IMG/VR virus record: IMGVR_UViG_3300010371_000003 | Coordinates: 1 to 64,000 of that record | From: a virus | Length of the DNA: 64,000 nt | Reading direction: 5' to 3' (one strand) | Part shown: piece after piece, positions 6,607-15,402 of the stretch | Layout: every line of letters starts with the position of its first letter | Numbering within the stretch: the first letter of the stretch is position 1 | The notes under the pieces: generated by a model | Seen by the model: only the letters and a program-made list of their open reading frames with translations | Databases searched by the model: none | Told to the model about the DNA's origin: nothing | Program-made: the position numbers and the translations under genes

Positions 6607-7821
6607 CTATTGGTGTTTTAGCCGCCTGCGATCGGCGATATTTTTTTCGGGCGCTCGCTGCGGACCGCGCCGCTGCTCCTCGAGGGCGAGGCGTTCTTTC
6701 TCGCGCGCATCTTCCATCCGGTCGCGCACGACGATCGTGTCGATGTTGCTGTAGATGTCGTATCGCTCAAACGCGGTCGCTGTCGCGTGCCCGCTCATCT
6801 GCATGATGTTGCGGGTGTCCTCGCCGCGCCTGCGCGGCAGCGTGATGAACGATCGGCGGCAGTCGTGGAGCCAGAGCGCGCCGCTGGGACCGACCATGCC
6901 CCGGCGCTCGGCCAGCGCGCGGAACCGCACGGTGAGGTGGCCGGGCTCGTAGTGGGTCCAGGTCTTCGGCGAGACGAAGACGTATGGGTTCCGGTACCGA
7001 TGCGGGAATGGCAGCGTCTGCCAGTAGTCGTCGATCGCCTGCAGAGCCTCTTCGCTGAGGATCGTGGAGCGGCCCTTGCGCTCGCCCTTCTTCCCCTTCG
7101 AGATGCCGGGCGGGATCCGGACGATCCTCAGCGGCTGCCCGTCGGGCCCCGGTCGTCGGTCGATCCACGCCCGTTGCATCAGCGCCAGTTCGCGCCGGCG
7201 CATGCCGGAGCTATGCGCGACCAGCACCAGCGCGCGCTCGAATAGATCGGCGTCAGCCAGCAGGTCCTCCAGCGTCAGCGACCCTTCCCGGTTGTCCTCG
7301 ATCACGTTGAGCCGGACGTTCTCGATCGCCTCGAAGAGGTCGCCGCGCTCGTACCCGGCGAACGGATTGGCCTGCAACAGCGGCGGCTTCTGGCGGGAGG
7401 CCCACCGCGACATCCGCAAAATCAACTCGATCTCGCGGTTGCGGGTGGTGGGGGTCGTCAGCTTCTTCCGGATGGTCGTCTCGGTCTTGCGGACCTCGCG
7501 GTAGTGGCGGACCGTGTGCATCGTCGATTCGGCCACGCGCAGGTGGCCGATGATCCGCAGGACGTGCTTCGCCCTGCCCTGCACGGTCGTCCAGGACCCC
7601 AGCTTGCCGGCCTCGAACTCGGAGTAATGGGTCCAGAGCTCGGCCCAGGTCAGCGACGCGTGCGGGACCGGCGGTGCCGGCGGTGCCGGTGGCGCCGCCG
7701 CTTCACCTGGCGGGCGCGCTGCGAGCAGCGCCATCAGCTGCTTGTTCTGCTCGGCCTGCGCCCGCGCCGTCTCCACCAAGGCGGCGATCAGCGCAGCCTG
7801 CTTGTCCTCATCCTGACCCAT
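6607..7821 (-). CDS. int: Tyrosine recombinase / phage integrase
   Basis: 404 residues. Catalytic residues visible: R208 in AHSSGMRRRELAL, H319 and R322 in LWLHDCRRSF, H345 in MSGHATATAF and nucleophile Y354 in FERYDIY, with the canonical nine-residue spacing from H345. A basic segment KGKKGERKGR (about 242-251) precedes. The N-terminus has a helical stretch, a Pro/Ala linker, then a core-binding domain beginning SLTWAELWTHYSEF. Start ATG 7821 was chosen because upstream in-frame sequence is low-quality and crosses two operator-like palindromes. It lies beside the attP-like region, as expected for site-specific integration and excision. Confidence 0.93.
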   Translation of the reverse strand: MGQDEDKQAALIAALVETARAQAEQNKQLMALLAARPPGEAAAPPAPPAPPVPHASLTWAELWTHYSEFEAGKLGSWTTVQGRAKHVLRIIGHLRVAESTMHTVRHYREVRKTETTIRKKLTTPTTRNREIELILRMSRWASRQKPPLLQANPFAGYERGDLFEAIENVRLNVIEDNREGSLTLEDLLADADLFERALVLVAHSSGMRRRELALMQRAWIDRRPGPDGQPLRIVRIPPGISKGKKGERKGRSTILSEEALQAIDDYWQTLPFPHRYRNPYVFVSPKTWTHYEPGHLTVRFRALAERRGMVGPSGALWLHDCRRSFITLPRRRGEDTRNIMQMSGHATATAFERYDIYSNIDTIVVRDRMEDAREKERLALEEQRRGPQRAPEKNIADRRRLKHQ

Positions 7822-7911
7822 CACCCGAAGCAAACGACGCAACACGGGGCTGCCAGAGTATTGACCCCGTGCGCGGCCTGGAAGGTGGTTTTTGCGGCTC
7901 CATTGGACGTA

Positions 7912-7927
7912 GAGGTTTCGAAACCTC
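7912..7927. promoter_or_regulatory. 16-bp perfect palindrome upstream of integrase
   Basis: GAGGTTTCGAAACCTC is fully palindromic. It lies 91 bp upstream of the integrase ATG and shares the half-site GGTTTC/GAAACC with the inverted repeat at 7937-7958. The position fits a repressor or autoregulatory operator controlling int. Confidence 0.5.
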
Positions 7928-7936
7928 GGTCCGATC

Positions 7937-7958
7937 GCGGTTTCGTAACTGAAACCGC
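7937..7958. promoter_or_regulatory. 8-bp inverted repeat, operator or terminator
   Basis: GCGGTTTC, six bases, GAAACCGC. It starts two bases after the stop of the small gene at 7961-8185 (reading on the - strand) and precedes the int promoter region. Without a T-run it is a weak terminator candidate. The half-site shared with 7912-7927 favours an operator pair. Confidence 0.45.
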
Positions 7959-7960
7959 CC

Positions 7961-8185
7961 TCAGCGTTTGCGCGCCCTCTTTTTGCTGACGGGGTCCGGC
8001 TCGTCAGGCGGCTCGATCTGTCCCCACTGGCCATGCGGCATGTCGCTGAACCGCTCCCACGCCCGCCCGCGCGAGTCGACGCCGACGATGCGAGTCCTCA
8101 CCGCCACGCCGGGCGCGCCCGCCACTGCATTCGGCGGTACGACGTGGGTTGCGAGATGGATGAACTGGACCTTCTTTCTGAGCAT
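7961..8185 (-). CDS. Small basic hypothetical protein
   Basis: 74 residues. A good Shine-Dalgarno (AGGACA) precedes ATG 8185. The sequence (MLRKKVQFIHLATHVVPP, then VAVRTRIVGVDSRGRAWERF) looks like a small beta-barrel fold, with a very basic tail KKRARKR. It is divergently transcribed from the RHH gene across the direct-repeat operator. It may be an excisionase or other switch protein by position, but no helix-turn-helix was recognised. Confidence 0.7.
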   Translation of the reverse strand: MLRKKVQFIHLATHVVPPNAVAGAPGVAVRTRIVGVDSRGRAWERFSDMPHGQWGQIEPPDEPDPVSKKRARKR

Positions 8186-8212
8186 GGCGTGTATGTCCTG
8201 TGTTCAACAAAC

Positions 8213-8232
8213 GTACACCGGTAGTACACCGG
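8213..8232. promoter_or_regulatory. Direct repeat GTACACCGG x2 in divergent promoter
   Basis: GTACACCGG occurs at 8213-8221 and 8224-8232, an 11-bp period (about one helical turn). It lies between the divergent genes at 7961-8185 and 8282-8464. RHH repressors bind tandem short sites on one helical face, so the neighbouring RHH protein is the natural candidate ligand. Confidence 0.5.
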
Positions 8233-8281
8233 CGGATAACCAAATTTTGCCGACCCGTGACCGGATGGTAAGCGTCGCGGC

Positions 8282-8464
8282 ATGGCCACAAAGGCGAAGC
8301 CCACGAAGAGCAGGGGCCAGCGGAAGCACCGCGGCGTCAGGTTCTCGGATGCCGAGTGGGCGGAGCTCGAGGCCGCCGCAGAACGGCACGTTATGCCGTC
8401 GGCGTCAGCGTTCATCCGGCAGTCGTCGCTGCGCGCGGCGCGGGGTGAGACGGAGAAGCGCTGA
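8282..8464 (+). CDS. Ribbon-helix-helix DNA-binding protein
   Basis: 60 residues. A basic N-terminus (ATKAKPTKSRGQRKHR) precedes GVRFSDAEWAELEAAAERHV and SASAFIRQSSL, the strand-helix-helix pattern seen in MobC/Arc/CopG-type proteins. It is the only + strand gene in this region and faces the small gene at 7961-8185 across a direct-repeat operator. Likely role: repressor of the integration/excision switch or its own autoregulator. No strong Shine-Dalgarno is seen. Confidence 0.7.
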   Translation: MATKAKPTKSRGQRKHRGVRFSDAEWAELEAAAERHVMPSASAFIRQSSLRAARGETEKR

Positions 8465-8485
8465 AGTCTTCGAGCTAGGATCCAC

Positions 8486-8557
8486 AGGAGGGGCCGGCGA
8501 GGTTCCAATGCGGTTGTCGGCGGACACCGCCCAGAAGTTGCTGACGGGGCCCCTCCT
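8486..8557. terminator. 10-bp inverted repeat between convergent genes
   Basis: AGGAGGGGCC (8486-8495) and GGCCCCTCCT (8548-8557) are perfectly complementary with a 52-nt loop. They sit in the 228-bp gap between the ends of the + strand RHH gene and the - strand sigma-like gene. No T-run was seen; it may be a bidirectional terminator. Nothing else convincing lies in this gap. Confidence 0.4.
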
Positions 8558-8692
8558 TCCCCGTCGTGGCTGTCCGGCCGCCCCTGGTAGGTGTCGCTGC
8601 AATGCGGATGGTCACTCACCGTTTTTCGCCAGCTTTGCAGGCGGAAACCTGCTCGCATCCGTTGTGTTGCTGAGGTGGCATCCCCTCGCGGG

Positions 8693-10492
8693 TCAGTCCC
8701 CGATGGCCTGCGACAGCGGCGATCCCATGCGGTCGGGCGCGTTCTCGAAATGGCCATCCCGCATCGCGTCCAGTCCGCGAACTTCCAGCTGACGGACGCG
8801 CTCGCGCGTGATGTTCAGGATCGCGCCGGTTTCTTCGAGCGTGATCCCGCCGCGATCGGCCACGTCCAGCGAGCAGGTCTCGGCCAGCTGGTCGACCTCG
8901 AGGTGCGGGAAGTTCAGCTTGAGCGCACCGCTCTCTGGGTTGACCTCCAGATACAGGTGGTGCGAGCACGAGACAAAAGGACACGGCCGCGGCATGTCGG
9001 CGCAGTCGCCGCGCGTGCGCGGTCGTTGGACGTCGGCGGGATAGTCCAGCTCGGCGCCCGCGACGCGCTCGGAGCGCGACAGGCGCGCGGCGCTGATGGT
9101 CTTCGAGCGGATGCGGCCGTCGATGACCGTCAGCTTCGCGCGTACGCGCTCCACTGCGGGCGTGGCGGGCGTTTCGTCGGGCAGCTGCGGCTCCGGGGCC
9201 TCTGGCTGCCGCAAGATGGCCAGCAGCGGGTCCGGCGCGTTCCGGTAGGCCGGCGGCGGCTCCCGGTCCTGGTCCGTGATCGGATTGCCCTCGGCCGCCC
9301 GTTCCGCCTCCCACCGCAACAGGCGCTTGACCTTCTGGCGCGCGCCATTCACGCGCCCGCTGATGACGTTCGGCGTGACGTCCTCGGTCCAGGCCATCGT
9401 CTGAAAGCTGAGGCCCTCGAGCGCGACGCCCTCGTATGCACGACGGATTTCCGGCGCCAGCCAGCCCAGGACCCAGTCCGGCGGCCGCTGGTCGGCGCCA
9501 GGCGACTGCGGTGCGTCCGCGATCGCGAAGCATGCCTGGCAGGTCACATCGGCCCGGCCGGTGACCAGCTGCAGCCCGGCCTGGAAGCGCAGCGTGCACG
9601 CCGGCGTGCCGCCGCTCTCTGGCGACCAGAGGTGCACCAACGCCGCGTCGGCTTCAGGCGGCGGCGGGACGTCGGTGAAATCCGCGTCCGGATCCGAACG
9701 GTCCCATCCCGTGGGGTCGTTCACCGGAACCTCGTCGCCATTCCGCGCCGGCGACGGCTCGATCACCGCCGTAGTGGGCCCGTCGTTCGCGGGCGCGACG
9801 TAGCCGACCCCATCCGCGCCGAGCAGCTCCCAGTCGACCCTGGGCCCCTTGACCTCCTTCGGCGGGCGGCGATTGAGCAGATCCCTCGCGATGCGAGGTG
9901 CCGCCGGGTGCAGGTCGGCGAATGCCGCGGCGACCGCCGCCGGCTCACCCTCGTCGTCGGACGCCGGCGTCTCGCCCGGCTTGCCCTTCGCGCGCGCCTC
10001 GCGCAGCGCGCTGCGCCCCCGCATGACGTCGTTCATGACGTCTTTGTTCGTGATCCCCAGCTTGTCGCCGATGACCTGCGGGGACATCCCGGAGGCGCGC
10101 ATCTCTACGCTCTTTCGCTTTCGGCCGTCGATCGCGCCGATCCACGGCAGCAGGGCCGTCAGCTCGGCGGCCACCGGGTCGCCACGACGCACGCCCTTCG
10201 ACTCCGGCGGCTTCGCTTCCGCTGCAGCAGCAGGTCGACCGGCGATCGCGCGCGCCCGCGGCGTCTCGGCTGTCGTGACCGGCTCGGTCGGCGCCAGGGC
10301 GGCCACCGCCAGCTCGCCCACCGACCCGAGTTCCGCCAGCGCCTGGTCGCACGCGGCGACTTCGGCGAGCGCGCGCTCACGCCGCGCCCGAAGCTCGGCC
10401 TTGATCGCCTCGGTGCGTTCGCGCATGGCCCGCAGCTCGGCGAACACGTCCAGGGCGCGAGAGGTTGTCGCGGTCGATCGTCCTCGTGGCAT
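8693..10492 (-). CDS. Large sigma-region-4-like / HTH protein
   Basis: 599 residues. ATG 10492 has AAGGGAG before it; an in-frame ATG at 10513 would overlap a small upstream frame by TGATG. The N-terminus is a coiled helix ([20 protein letters not shown]). A middle segment ([20 protein letters not shown], about 130) reads as a helix-turn-helix. The C-terminal 100 residues have [28 protein letters not shown] and [19 protein letters not shown], the last matching sigma-70 region 4. The gene at 62957-63763 shares this C-terminal module. No region 2 was seen, so it is probably a regulator rather than a full sigma factor. Confidence 0.7.
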   Translation of the reverse strand: MPRGRSTATTSRALDVFAELRAMRERTEAIKAELRARRERALAEVAACDQALAELGSVGELAVAALAPTEPVTTAETPRARAIAGRPAAAAEAKPPESKGVRRGDPVAAELTALLPWIGAIDGRKRKSVEMRASGMSPQVIGDKLGITNKDVMNDVMRGRSALREARAKGKPGETPASDDEGEPAAVAAAFADLHPAAPRIARDLLNRRPPKEVKGPRVDWELLGADGVGYVAPANDGPTTAVIEPSPARNGDEVPVNDPTGWDRSDPDADFTDVPPPPEADAALVHLWSPESGGTPACTLRFQAGLQLVTGRADVTCQACFAIADAPQSPGADQRPPDWVLGWLAPEIRRAYEGVALEGLSFQTMAWTEDVTPNVISGRVNGARQKVKRLLRWEAERAAEGNPITDQDREPPPAYRNAPDPLLAILRQPEAPEPQLPDETPATPAVERVRAKLTVIDGRIRSKTISAARLSRSERVAGAELDYPADVQRPRTRGDCADMPRPCPFVSCSHHLYLEVNPESGALKLNFPHLEVDQLAETCSLDVADRGGITLEETGAILNITRERVRQLEVRGLDAMRDGHFENAPDRMGSPLSQAIGD

Positions 10493-10512
10493 CGTCGCTC
10501 CCTTCGTTCTCA

Positions 10513-10641
10513 TCACGCTGTTGGGGGCAGATCTGTGTCGGAGGTCTTGGACGGCGCGCACGGCAGCACCTTGTGCGGCGGCGCCGGCGCTCGCCGCGCG
10601 GGTTTGCGCCGCGCTCGGACGGGTCCGCGTCGTTTCGCCAT
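10513..10641 (-). CDS. Possible small basic peptide
   Basis: 42 residues, [20 protein letters not shown] onward, extremely Arg/Pro-rich. It fills the gap between two clear genes, and its TGA overlaps an in-frame ATG of the sigma-like gene. No Shine-Dalgarno is visible. It could equally be non-coding leader sequence. Confidence 0.3.
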   Translation of the reverse strand: MAKRRGPVRARRKPARRAPAPPHKVLPCAPSKTSDTDLPPTA

Positions 10642-10689
10642 GACGACGATGGTGCGGACCGCCGGAGCGACGCCCAAGTTTCGGGGGCC

Positions 10690-11220
10690 TCATCCACCGC
10701 CGCCGATCTCTTTCAGGGTCGCCTCGAACGCCCGCCAGGCCTTCCAGGCCTGCTCGACCTCGGCGGGCGTTCCCACCCAGCCCGCGCCACACGCGGCGCA
10801 GAACAGGGTCGCGTTTTCGGGTCCACTCCAGCGTCCGGGCTCGACACCGCAGTCCGCCACCGCGGGCGTGGCGATCGGCGTCTTGCATTCGGGGCAGGCC
10901 GGGCAGTCCAGCGGCGTGGGAACCTGAGCCGCCTTGCGCGGGATGCGGCGCCGGCCCCGCTCGTAGTCCATCAGCGGGTCGTGTACAAACCGGCCGTCGC
11001 CGTCCTTCAGACGCACCCAGTAGCGGCCATTCGACGGCCTCCAGTCCATCGTGTTGTCCAGCTCGATCAGGCACGCGACGAACCGCCGCTGCCACTCGGG
11101 CGGCATCGACTGCAGCACGCTGCGCGGGATAGTGAGGTACTGCGCATAAGACAACTCGAACCAGCCGTGGATCGGCTCGGGGTCGAGGTTCTCGGGCTTG
11201 ATGTCGCGATCCTTGCTCAT
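10690..11220 (-). CDS. Zinc-ribbon-containing hypothetical protein
   Basis: 176 residues. ATG 11220 overlaps the upstream stop (ATGA). The N-terminal half has [19 protein letters not shown] and [18 protein letters not shown], a pattern found in small conserved phage proteins. The C-terminal half has two CxxC pairs, [10 protein letters not shown] and [10 protein letters not shown], that would form a zinc ribbon. It is in the operon feeding the sigma-like gene. Function unknown. Confidence 0.7.
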   Translation of the reverse strand: MSKDRDIKPENLDPEPIHGWFELSYAQYLTIPRSVLQSMPPEWQRRFVACLIELDNTMDWRPSNGRYWVRLKDGDGRFVHDPLMDYERGRRRIPRKAAQVPTPLDCPACPECKTPIATPAVADCGVEPGRWSGPENATLFCAACGAGWVGTPAEVEQAWKAWRAFEATLKEIGGGG

Positions 11221-11429
11221 ACCGGCCTGACCTCCAGCAGCGGGCACGCAGGGCCGCAAGGTCGCAGGTCGCCGGGGCTGAAGATGACGCCCCAGCCGTC
11301 GCACACGTCGCAGGTCTCGCTGTCCCAGTCGCATGCCGGGCACTCGCGCGTCGTCAAGCCGTGCGCCTCCTGGGCATGCGCCAGCCGGGCGAGCTGCTGG
11401 GTCTCGGTGCCGATGCCTTCGTCGCTCAT
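11217..11429 (-). CDS. Small zinc-binding protein (CxxC motifs)
   Basis: 70 residues. After a helical N-terminus it has [18 protein letters not shown] and a later CGPAC, giving several CxxC knuckles of the DnaJ-like or zinc-ribbon kind. It overlaps both neighbours by four bases. Likely a structural zinc protein; function unknown. Confidence 0.7.
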   Translation of the reverse strand: MSDEGIGTETQQLARLAHAQEAHGLTTRECPACDWDSETCDVCDGWGVIFSPGDLRPCGPACPLLEVRPV

Positions 11430-11626
11430 CGAGGCGTCCCACCTTCCTTGGGTTTCTTCAGGTTCCTCAGCGCCAGAGCGGCGCCCAGCTCCGTTGCGAC
11501 ACGCTCGATGATCGGGTGGGCAAGCTCCGGCTTGTCGACCTCGAGCAGCCTGGCAGCCAGGCGCAGCTTGTCGGGCGCCGGCAGCGCGTCGATCTTCGCC
11601 TTGAGGGCGAGCAGCTCTGCGTTCAC
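11426..11626 (-). CDS. Small helical hypothetical protein
   Basis: 66 residues from GTG 11626, overlapping the upstream TGA (GTGA); longer upstream starts would run deep into the previous gene. The sequence (NAELLALKAKIDALPAPDKL, LRLAARLLEVDKPELAHPI) is two amphipathic helices. No family was recognised. Confidence 0.6.
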   Translation of the reverse strand: MNAELLALKAKIDALPAPDKLRLAARLLEVDKPELAHPIIERVATELGAALALRNLKKPKEGGTPR

Positions 11627-11859
11627 GGTCGCCACTCGGGTTGGGGAACCAGCCTCTCGCCCGTATTCACGTCGATCGCGACCATGGGCGAGCCGCACGA
11701 GCGGCACTCGATTTCCTGTTCGACCACCGCGCCGACGAGCGGGCCGTCGCAGACTCGTTCACCGATGCAGCAGCATTCGTCACCGCTCGTCGAGCACGCG
11801 CACGTATAGTTGCCCTCGGTGTCGCAGATCCAATTCGCCACTGCGGCGGCGCTCATCAT
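11623..11859 (-). CDS. Small Cys-rich protein
   Basis: 78 residues with nine cysteines, including CDTEGNYTCACSTSGDECCC and IECRSCGSPM. A trailing CxxC with beta strands (MVAIDVNTGERLVP) suggests a zinc or disulfide-rich fold. No signal peptide. Four-base overlaps tie it to the same operon. Confidence 0.65.
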   Translation of the reverse strand: MMSAAAVANWICDTEGNYTCACSTSGDECCCIGERVCDGPLVGAVVEQEIECRSCGSPMVAIDVNTGERLVPQPEWRP

Positions 11860-12203
11860 GTTGACCTCGGCGGTTCAGCGCTGGCCCCCGTGAACGGCTT
11901 CCCGTCGAAGTCGAAGACGGGCGTCTTGCTGCCGCTGTCGCGCTGAACAAACACCGGCCCCGCGAATAGCCCGTACGCCGCCCAGTCGCACCCGACGCCT
12001 CGGATGTGCCGGCCGATGCATTCGGATTCCACGGAGTACTTGCCCGCCCGGAGCTGCTCGAGCGACTCGGCGTGCTCGGTCCGGGCCTTCTCCATCGACT
12101 CGACGTTGCCGCAGCGCGGGCACACGAACCGCCAGTTGGTTTGCTCGCGCGCGAACAGCTCGGCGCCCTTGGCCCACCAGTCCGCCTCGGAGATCGCCGC
12201 CAT
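11856..12203 (-). CDS. VVA0879-like conserved phage protein
   Basis: 115 residues. The pattern NWRFVCPRCGNVESMEKA, then ECIGRHIRG, GCDWAAYGLFAGP and PVFDFDGKPF matches, from memory, a small family of conserved phage proteins called VVA0879. CPRC, ECIG and GC residues may coordinate zinc. Its biochemical role is unknown. The start overlaps the HerA-like gene stop (TAATG). Confidence 0.7.
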   Translation of the reverse strand: MAAISEADWWAKGAELFAREQTNWRFVCPRCGNVESMEKARTEHAESLEQLRAGKYSVESECIGRHIRGVGCDWAAYGLFAGPVFVQRDSGSKTPVFDFDGKPFTGASAEPPRST

Positions 12204-13867
12204 TACGCCACCAGCCTCAAGCTCTCGACCGCCCGGAACCCGCCGGTCGTCTTCTCGATCAGCCCGCAGCCGGACAGCTGACCCCAGTAGGTGCGCGCGG
12301 TCCCGCCGGCGGGGTCGAGCCCGATCTGCTTCAGCGCGTCCGCCTTCGGGATCGGTCGCGACCCGTTCGCGGCGAGGAACTCCAGCAGGTCCTTCGCCTT
12401 GCCCTGGAAGCGATCGCGCCAGACGGCCAGCAGCTCGGCCGGCGACTTGGGCCGCTCGACCGGCCCGGCCGCGCGCAGCCCCTCGGCCGTGATGCGCAGG
12501 AAGTCGCCGTCCTTGACCACCAGGCCGGCGCCGGTCAGCTTGCCCCGGTAGGTGCGATAGGTGCCCCCCTTCCGGGACATGCCGGCCAGCACCGCGACCT
12601 GCTGCTCGGTCAGCGGCGTTGGGTGGCGGGCGGCCAGGGCGCGCAGCATGCGCATGGCGCCGTCGCCCGTGTCGTTGGCGGCGGGCTGGTGGTGCACGCC
12701 GTTGGTCGGCTGCGCGACCGGGTGCGCGGGCCAGCGGCCGGCCTGGGCCGCCTCGACGAGCTGGCCGTGGTGGCCGTCCGACATCAGGACGCCCATCTGC
12801 ACCAGGTCGCGCAGGTGCGCGGTCAGGTCGCCGGCCTCCTTTTCGACGACGCGCAGCTTTTCGACCACCTCGCGGGGGAAGACCTGGACCCGCTCGGGCG
12901 GGCGCGCCCGGAGCTCGGCCAGCTCCCGCTCGAGCGCGGCGTGCTTGGCGTCAGGCTTGCCGGCGTGGCGCGCCGCCTTGCCGGCCTCGTCCTCGGCTTC
13001 CACCACCTCGGCCATCGCGGCGCGGATCGCCGCCAGGTCGATCTTCGGGAGCGTGGCGGCCGCCGTCGGGTCGCCCGCCTCGGGGGTCTTGCTGCTGTCG
13101 AAGGTCCGCTTGGGGTTGGCCCGGATCCTGACGGCGCCGTGGTCGCCCCATGCCAGCATAGTGCCCCGCGGCAGGGTCGGCAGCTCCGCCAGAACGCGGT
13201 CGTCGGCGTCCTGGTCGCGCGCCCAGCCCTCGATCGCCTTCCGGTCCTGCGGGCCTTTGAGCTTGCCCGCGAACATGTACGTGCTCAGGTTGAGCGCGGA
13301 TTTGCTCATCTCGGCGATCCGCTGCGAGATCAGCATCCCCCCGATGCCGAAGTTCCGGCCGATCTTCCAGAGCCGCTTGACGACGCCGACCATCTCGGCG
13401 GCGCCGGCGTCCACCTGCTGGGGCAGGAACTCGTGAGCCTCTTCGAGGACGAGGTGAATCGGCGAACGGTTGCGCTTCTTCGCCTCGAAAAGCTCGCGCG
13501 CGAACGCCACGACGAACCGGCGCTGCTGGCTCATCGTGAACTCGGAGATGTCGAGCACGGCCGACATGCGCCGCTCCGCCGCCAGCCGGGCGACGAGCTC
13601 GCCCGCCCCCGGCTCCAGCGGGATGTCCCCGTGGATGCCGCCGAAGACCGGGATGTCGAGCCCCTTGCCCTTGCCGTCCGCCGCGAGCCGTAGCCCCCAC
13701 CAGGTCGACACGGGGTCGATGACGACGACCTGGGCGCCGCCGTCGACGAACGTCTCGACGATCTTGCCGGCCAGGTAGGTCTTGCCGCTGCCCCGCGTCC
13801 CGACCGCGGCGATGGTGTCGGCGACGGCGCCGGCGGGTAGCGTGAAGTTGTCGGCGATCTTGAACAT
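12203..13867 (-). CDS. HerA/FtsK-like ATPase with C-terminal winged-helix repeats
   Basis: 554 residues. Walker A GTRGSGKT (23-30), Walker B IHLVLEEAHEF (137-147) and LISQRIAEMSK (179-189) give a HerA/DUF87-type hexameric ATPase. After residue 260 come helices, then two similar winged-helix-like units (KGGTYRTYRGKLTGAGLV and AGGTARTYWGQLSGCGLI) near the C-terminus. HerA ATPases partner NurA-type nucleases in end resection or act as DNA translocases. Here the partners would be the adjoining SMC-like, Sak4-like and RecE-like proteins. It overlaps the SMC-like stop by one base (TGATG). Confidence 0.85.
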   Translation of the reverse strand: MFKIADNFTLPAGAVADTIAAVGTRGSGKTYLAGKIVETFVDGGAQVVVIDPVSTWWGLRLAADGKGKGLDIPVFGGIHGDIPLEPGAGELVARLAAERRMSAVLDISEFTMSQQRRFVVAFARELFEAKKRNRSPIHLVLEEAHEFLPQQVDAGAAEMVGVVKRLWKIGRNFGIGGMLISQRIAEMSKSALNLSTYMFAGKLKGPQDRKAIEGWARDQDADDRVLAELPTLPRGTMLAWGDHGAVRIRANPKRTFDSSKTPEAGDPTAAATLPKIDLAAIRAAMAEVVEAEDEAGKAARHAGKPDAKHAALERELAELRARPPERVQVFPREVVEKLRVVEKEAGDLTAHLRDLVQMGVLMSDGHHGQLVEAAQAGRWPAHPVAQPTNGVHHQPAANDTGDGAMRMLRALAARHPTPLTEQQVAVLAGMSRKGGTYRTYRGKLTGAGLVVKDGDFLRITAEGLRAAGPVERPKSPAELLAVWRDRFQGKAKDLLEFLAANGSRPIPKADALKQIGLDPAGGTARTYWGQLSGCGLIEKTTGGFRAVESLRLVA

Positions 13868-15399
13868 CAGGCCGCCGCCTTCCCGGCCGGCGCCAGCGCC
13901 TCGACCACCAGCTCGCCGCGCGACACCCGGGTGCCGATCAGCTGGAACCCGTCCGCCGTGGCGACCTCGACGAACTGCTCGAGCGCGTCAGCGTCGAGCC
14001 GTTCGAGACCGTCAACGATCAGGATGCCCGCCCCGGCGTTCAGCCTCTTGCAGAGGTCGACGCTGAACCGCATCTGCTCGGCCCCCGACAACGAGTCGAG
14101 CGAGACGCCGTCGAGCGTGATGATGTCGCCCGTGACGGCGAGCCCCGGGATCAGCGCCGACCGCTTGGCGAGATCCTGGGGCGCCTCGGTGGCGAGCCGG
14201 CGCACGATCGCGTCGATCTCGGCGGCGTCCGCCTCGCGCTTGGTGGCCACGGATTCGAGGCGCGCGTGCTCGGCGGCGGCTTCCGTAGCGGCCTGGGCGG
14301 CCTTGGCGTCCTCCAGGGCGGCGACACTGGCGTCCAGCGCCTGGTGAGCGGCGGCGAACTCCTCAGGCGGGACGCCCATCGCGTCGACGTCGGCGAGGCT
14401 GGCGCGCAACTCGGCGGCGCGGGCGTCCTCCTGCTCGGCGCACTGGCGCGCGTGCTCGGCAGACGCCTTGCCGGCTTCCAGGGTAGTCAGCGTCGCCTGC
14501 GCCTTGCTCTCCACCGCGCGGGCGCCCGCGAGGGCGATCTCAAGACGCCGGACCTCTTCGGTGGCGTCCTGGTAGACCCCTCGGGCGACCGCCAGCGCAT
14601 CGTCGGACGGCCCATATCCAGCCTGCCGATGGAGGGCCTTCGCGCGCTGCTCGACCTGCTCGATCAGGGCCCGCGTCCGCTCGGCCCCCTTCTTCGCCTC
14701 GGCCGCGGCCATCTCCCGCGCCCTGAGTTCCATCAGGCGCCGGCCGGCCTCGGTGTTGGCCTTGGCCGCGTCCTCGATGCTGGGCGCGCCCTCGGGCCCG
14801 GGCGGGTAGTTCCCGGCCGCGTTGGCCTCGGCGCGCGCGTCCTTCGCCGCCTTGTTGACGTCCTTCCGCACGTCGTAGAACAGCTGGTGCAGCCGCTCCA
14901 GCACCTCCAAGCCGTGCCCCTCCAGGGACACGCGTTGCAGCAGCTTCGTCGCTCCCGGGCACCAGCGGGCGACGTCCTCGGCGGTCACCACCACCGGCAG
15001 CGCCTCCAGCACCATCCGGCGCCGCTCCTTGGGGTCGGCCAGGAAGAACGACAGGGCGTCGAGCGCGGCCGTCCCGAACAGCTCGTTCAGGCGGGTCTGC
15101 GGCTTCGACCAGTTGTCGCCCTCCTGGTTCTTGACCGTCAGGCTGCCCCCCTTGGCGGTGATCGAGCGGCGCACCTTGATCGCGTCGAGGTCGACCAGGA
15201 TCTCGGCCTGGTCGGCGCCCAGCCGGATCGCGTCGGGCCCGATGCCCTGGCCCGCCAGCGCGGCCGAGATGGCCTTGAGGACGGACGACTTGCCCCGCGC
15301 GTTGCCGCCGCTGATGACGGCCCCCTCACGCGGCACGTCGATCGCCAGCTCCCGGATACCCCGGAACGACTTGATTTCGAGTCTCGTGATCTTCGGCAT
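13867..15399 (-). CDS. SMC/RecF-like AAA ATPase
   Basis: 510 residues. It starts ITRLEIKSFRGIRELAIDVP with Walker A GGNARGKSS (31-39). A long Ala/Glu/Arg coiled coil runs from about 190 to 420, interrupted near the middle. The ABC signature LSGAEQMRFSV is at 437-447 and Walker B GILIVDGLERL at 458-468. The residue after the Walker B Asp is Gly, so the catalytic Glu is displaced to 466. The overall plan matches phage RecF/SMC/Rad50-like nuclease partners. It may tether DNA ends in recombination with the adjoining genes. Confidence 0.85.
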   Translation of the reverse strand: MPKITRLEIKSFRGIRELAIDVPREGAVISGGNARGKSSVLKAISAALAGQGIGPDAIRLGADQAEILVDLDAIKVRRSITAKGGSLTVKNQEGDNWSKPQTRLNELFGTAALDALSFFLADPKERRRMVLEALPVVVTAEDVARWCPGATKLLQRVSLEGHGLEVLERLHQLFYDVRKDVNKAAKDARAEANAAGNYPPGPEGAPSIEDAAKANTEAGRRLMELRAREMAAAEAKKGAERTRALIEQVEQRAKALHRQAGYGPSDDALAVARGVYQDATEEVRRLEIALAGARAVESKAQATLTTLEAGKASAEHARQCAEQEDARAAELRASLADVDAMGVPPEEFAAAHQALDASVAALEDAKAAQAATEAAAEHARLESVATKREADAAEIDAIVRRLATEAPQDLAKRSALIPGLAVTGDIITLDGVSLDSLSGAEQMRFSVDLCKRLNAGAGILIVDGLERLDADALEQFVEVATADGFQLIGTRVSRGELVVEALAPAGKAAA

Positions 15400-15402
15400 C
15401 GG

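Noticed and set aside
8508-8792. Possible + strand gene MRLSADTAQKLLTGPLL onward
   Set aside because: Overlaps the end of the well-supported - strand gene by 100 bp and its second half has the composition of an antisense shadow.
8591-10927. Long + strand open frame of about 780 residues
   Set aside because: Antisense to the sigma-like gene; composition is Arg/Gln-rich and lacks domains.
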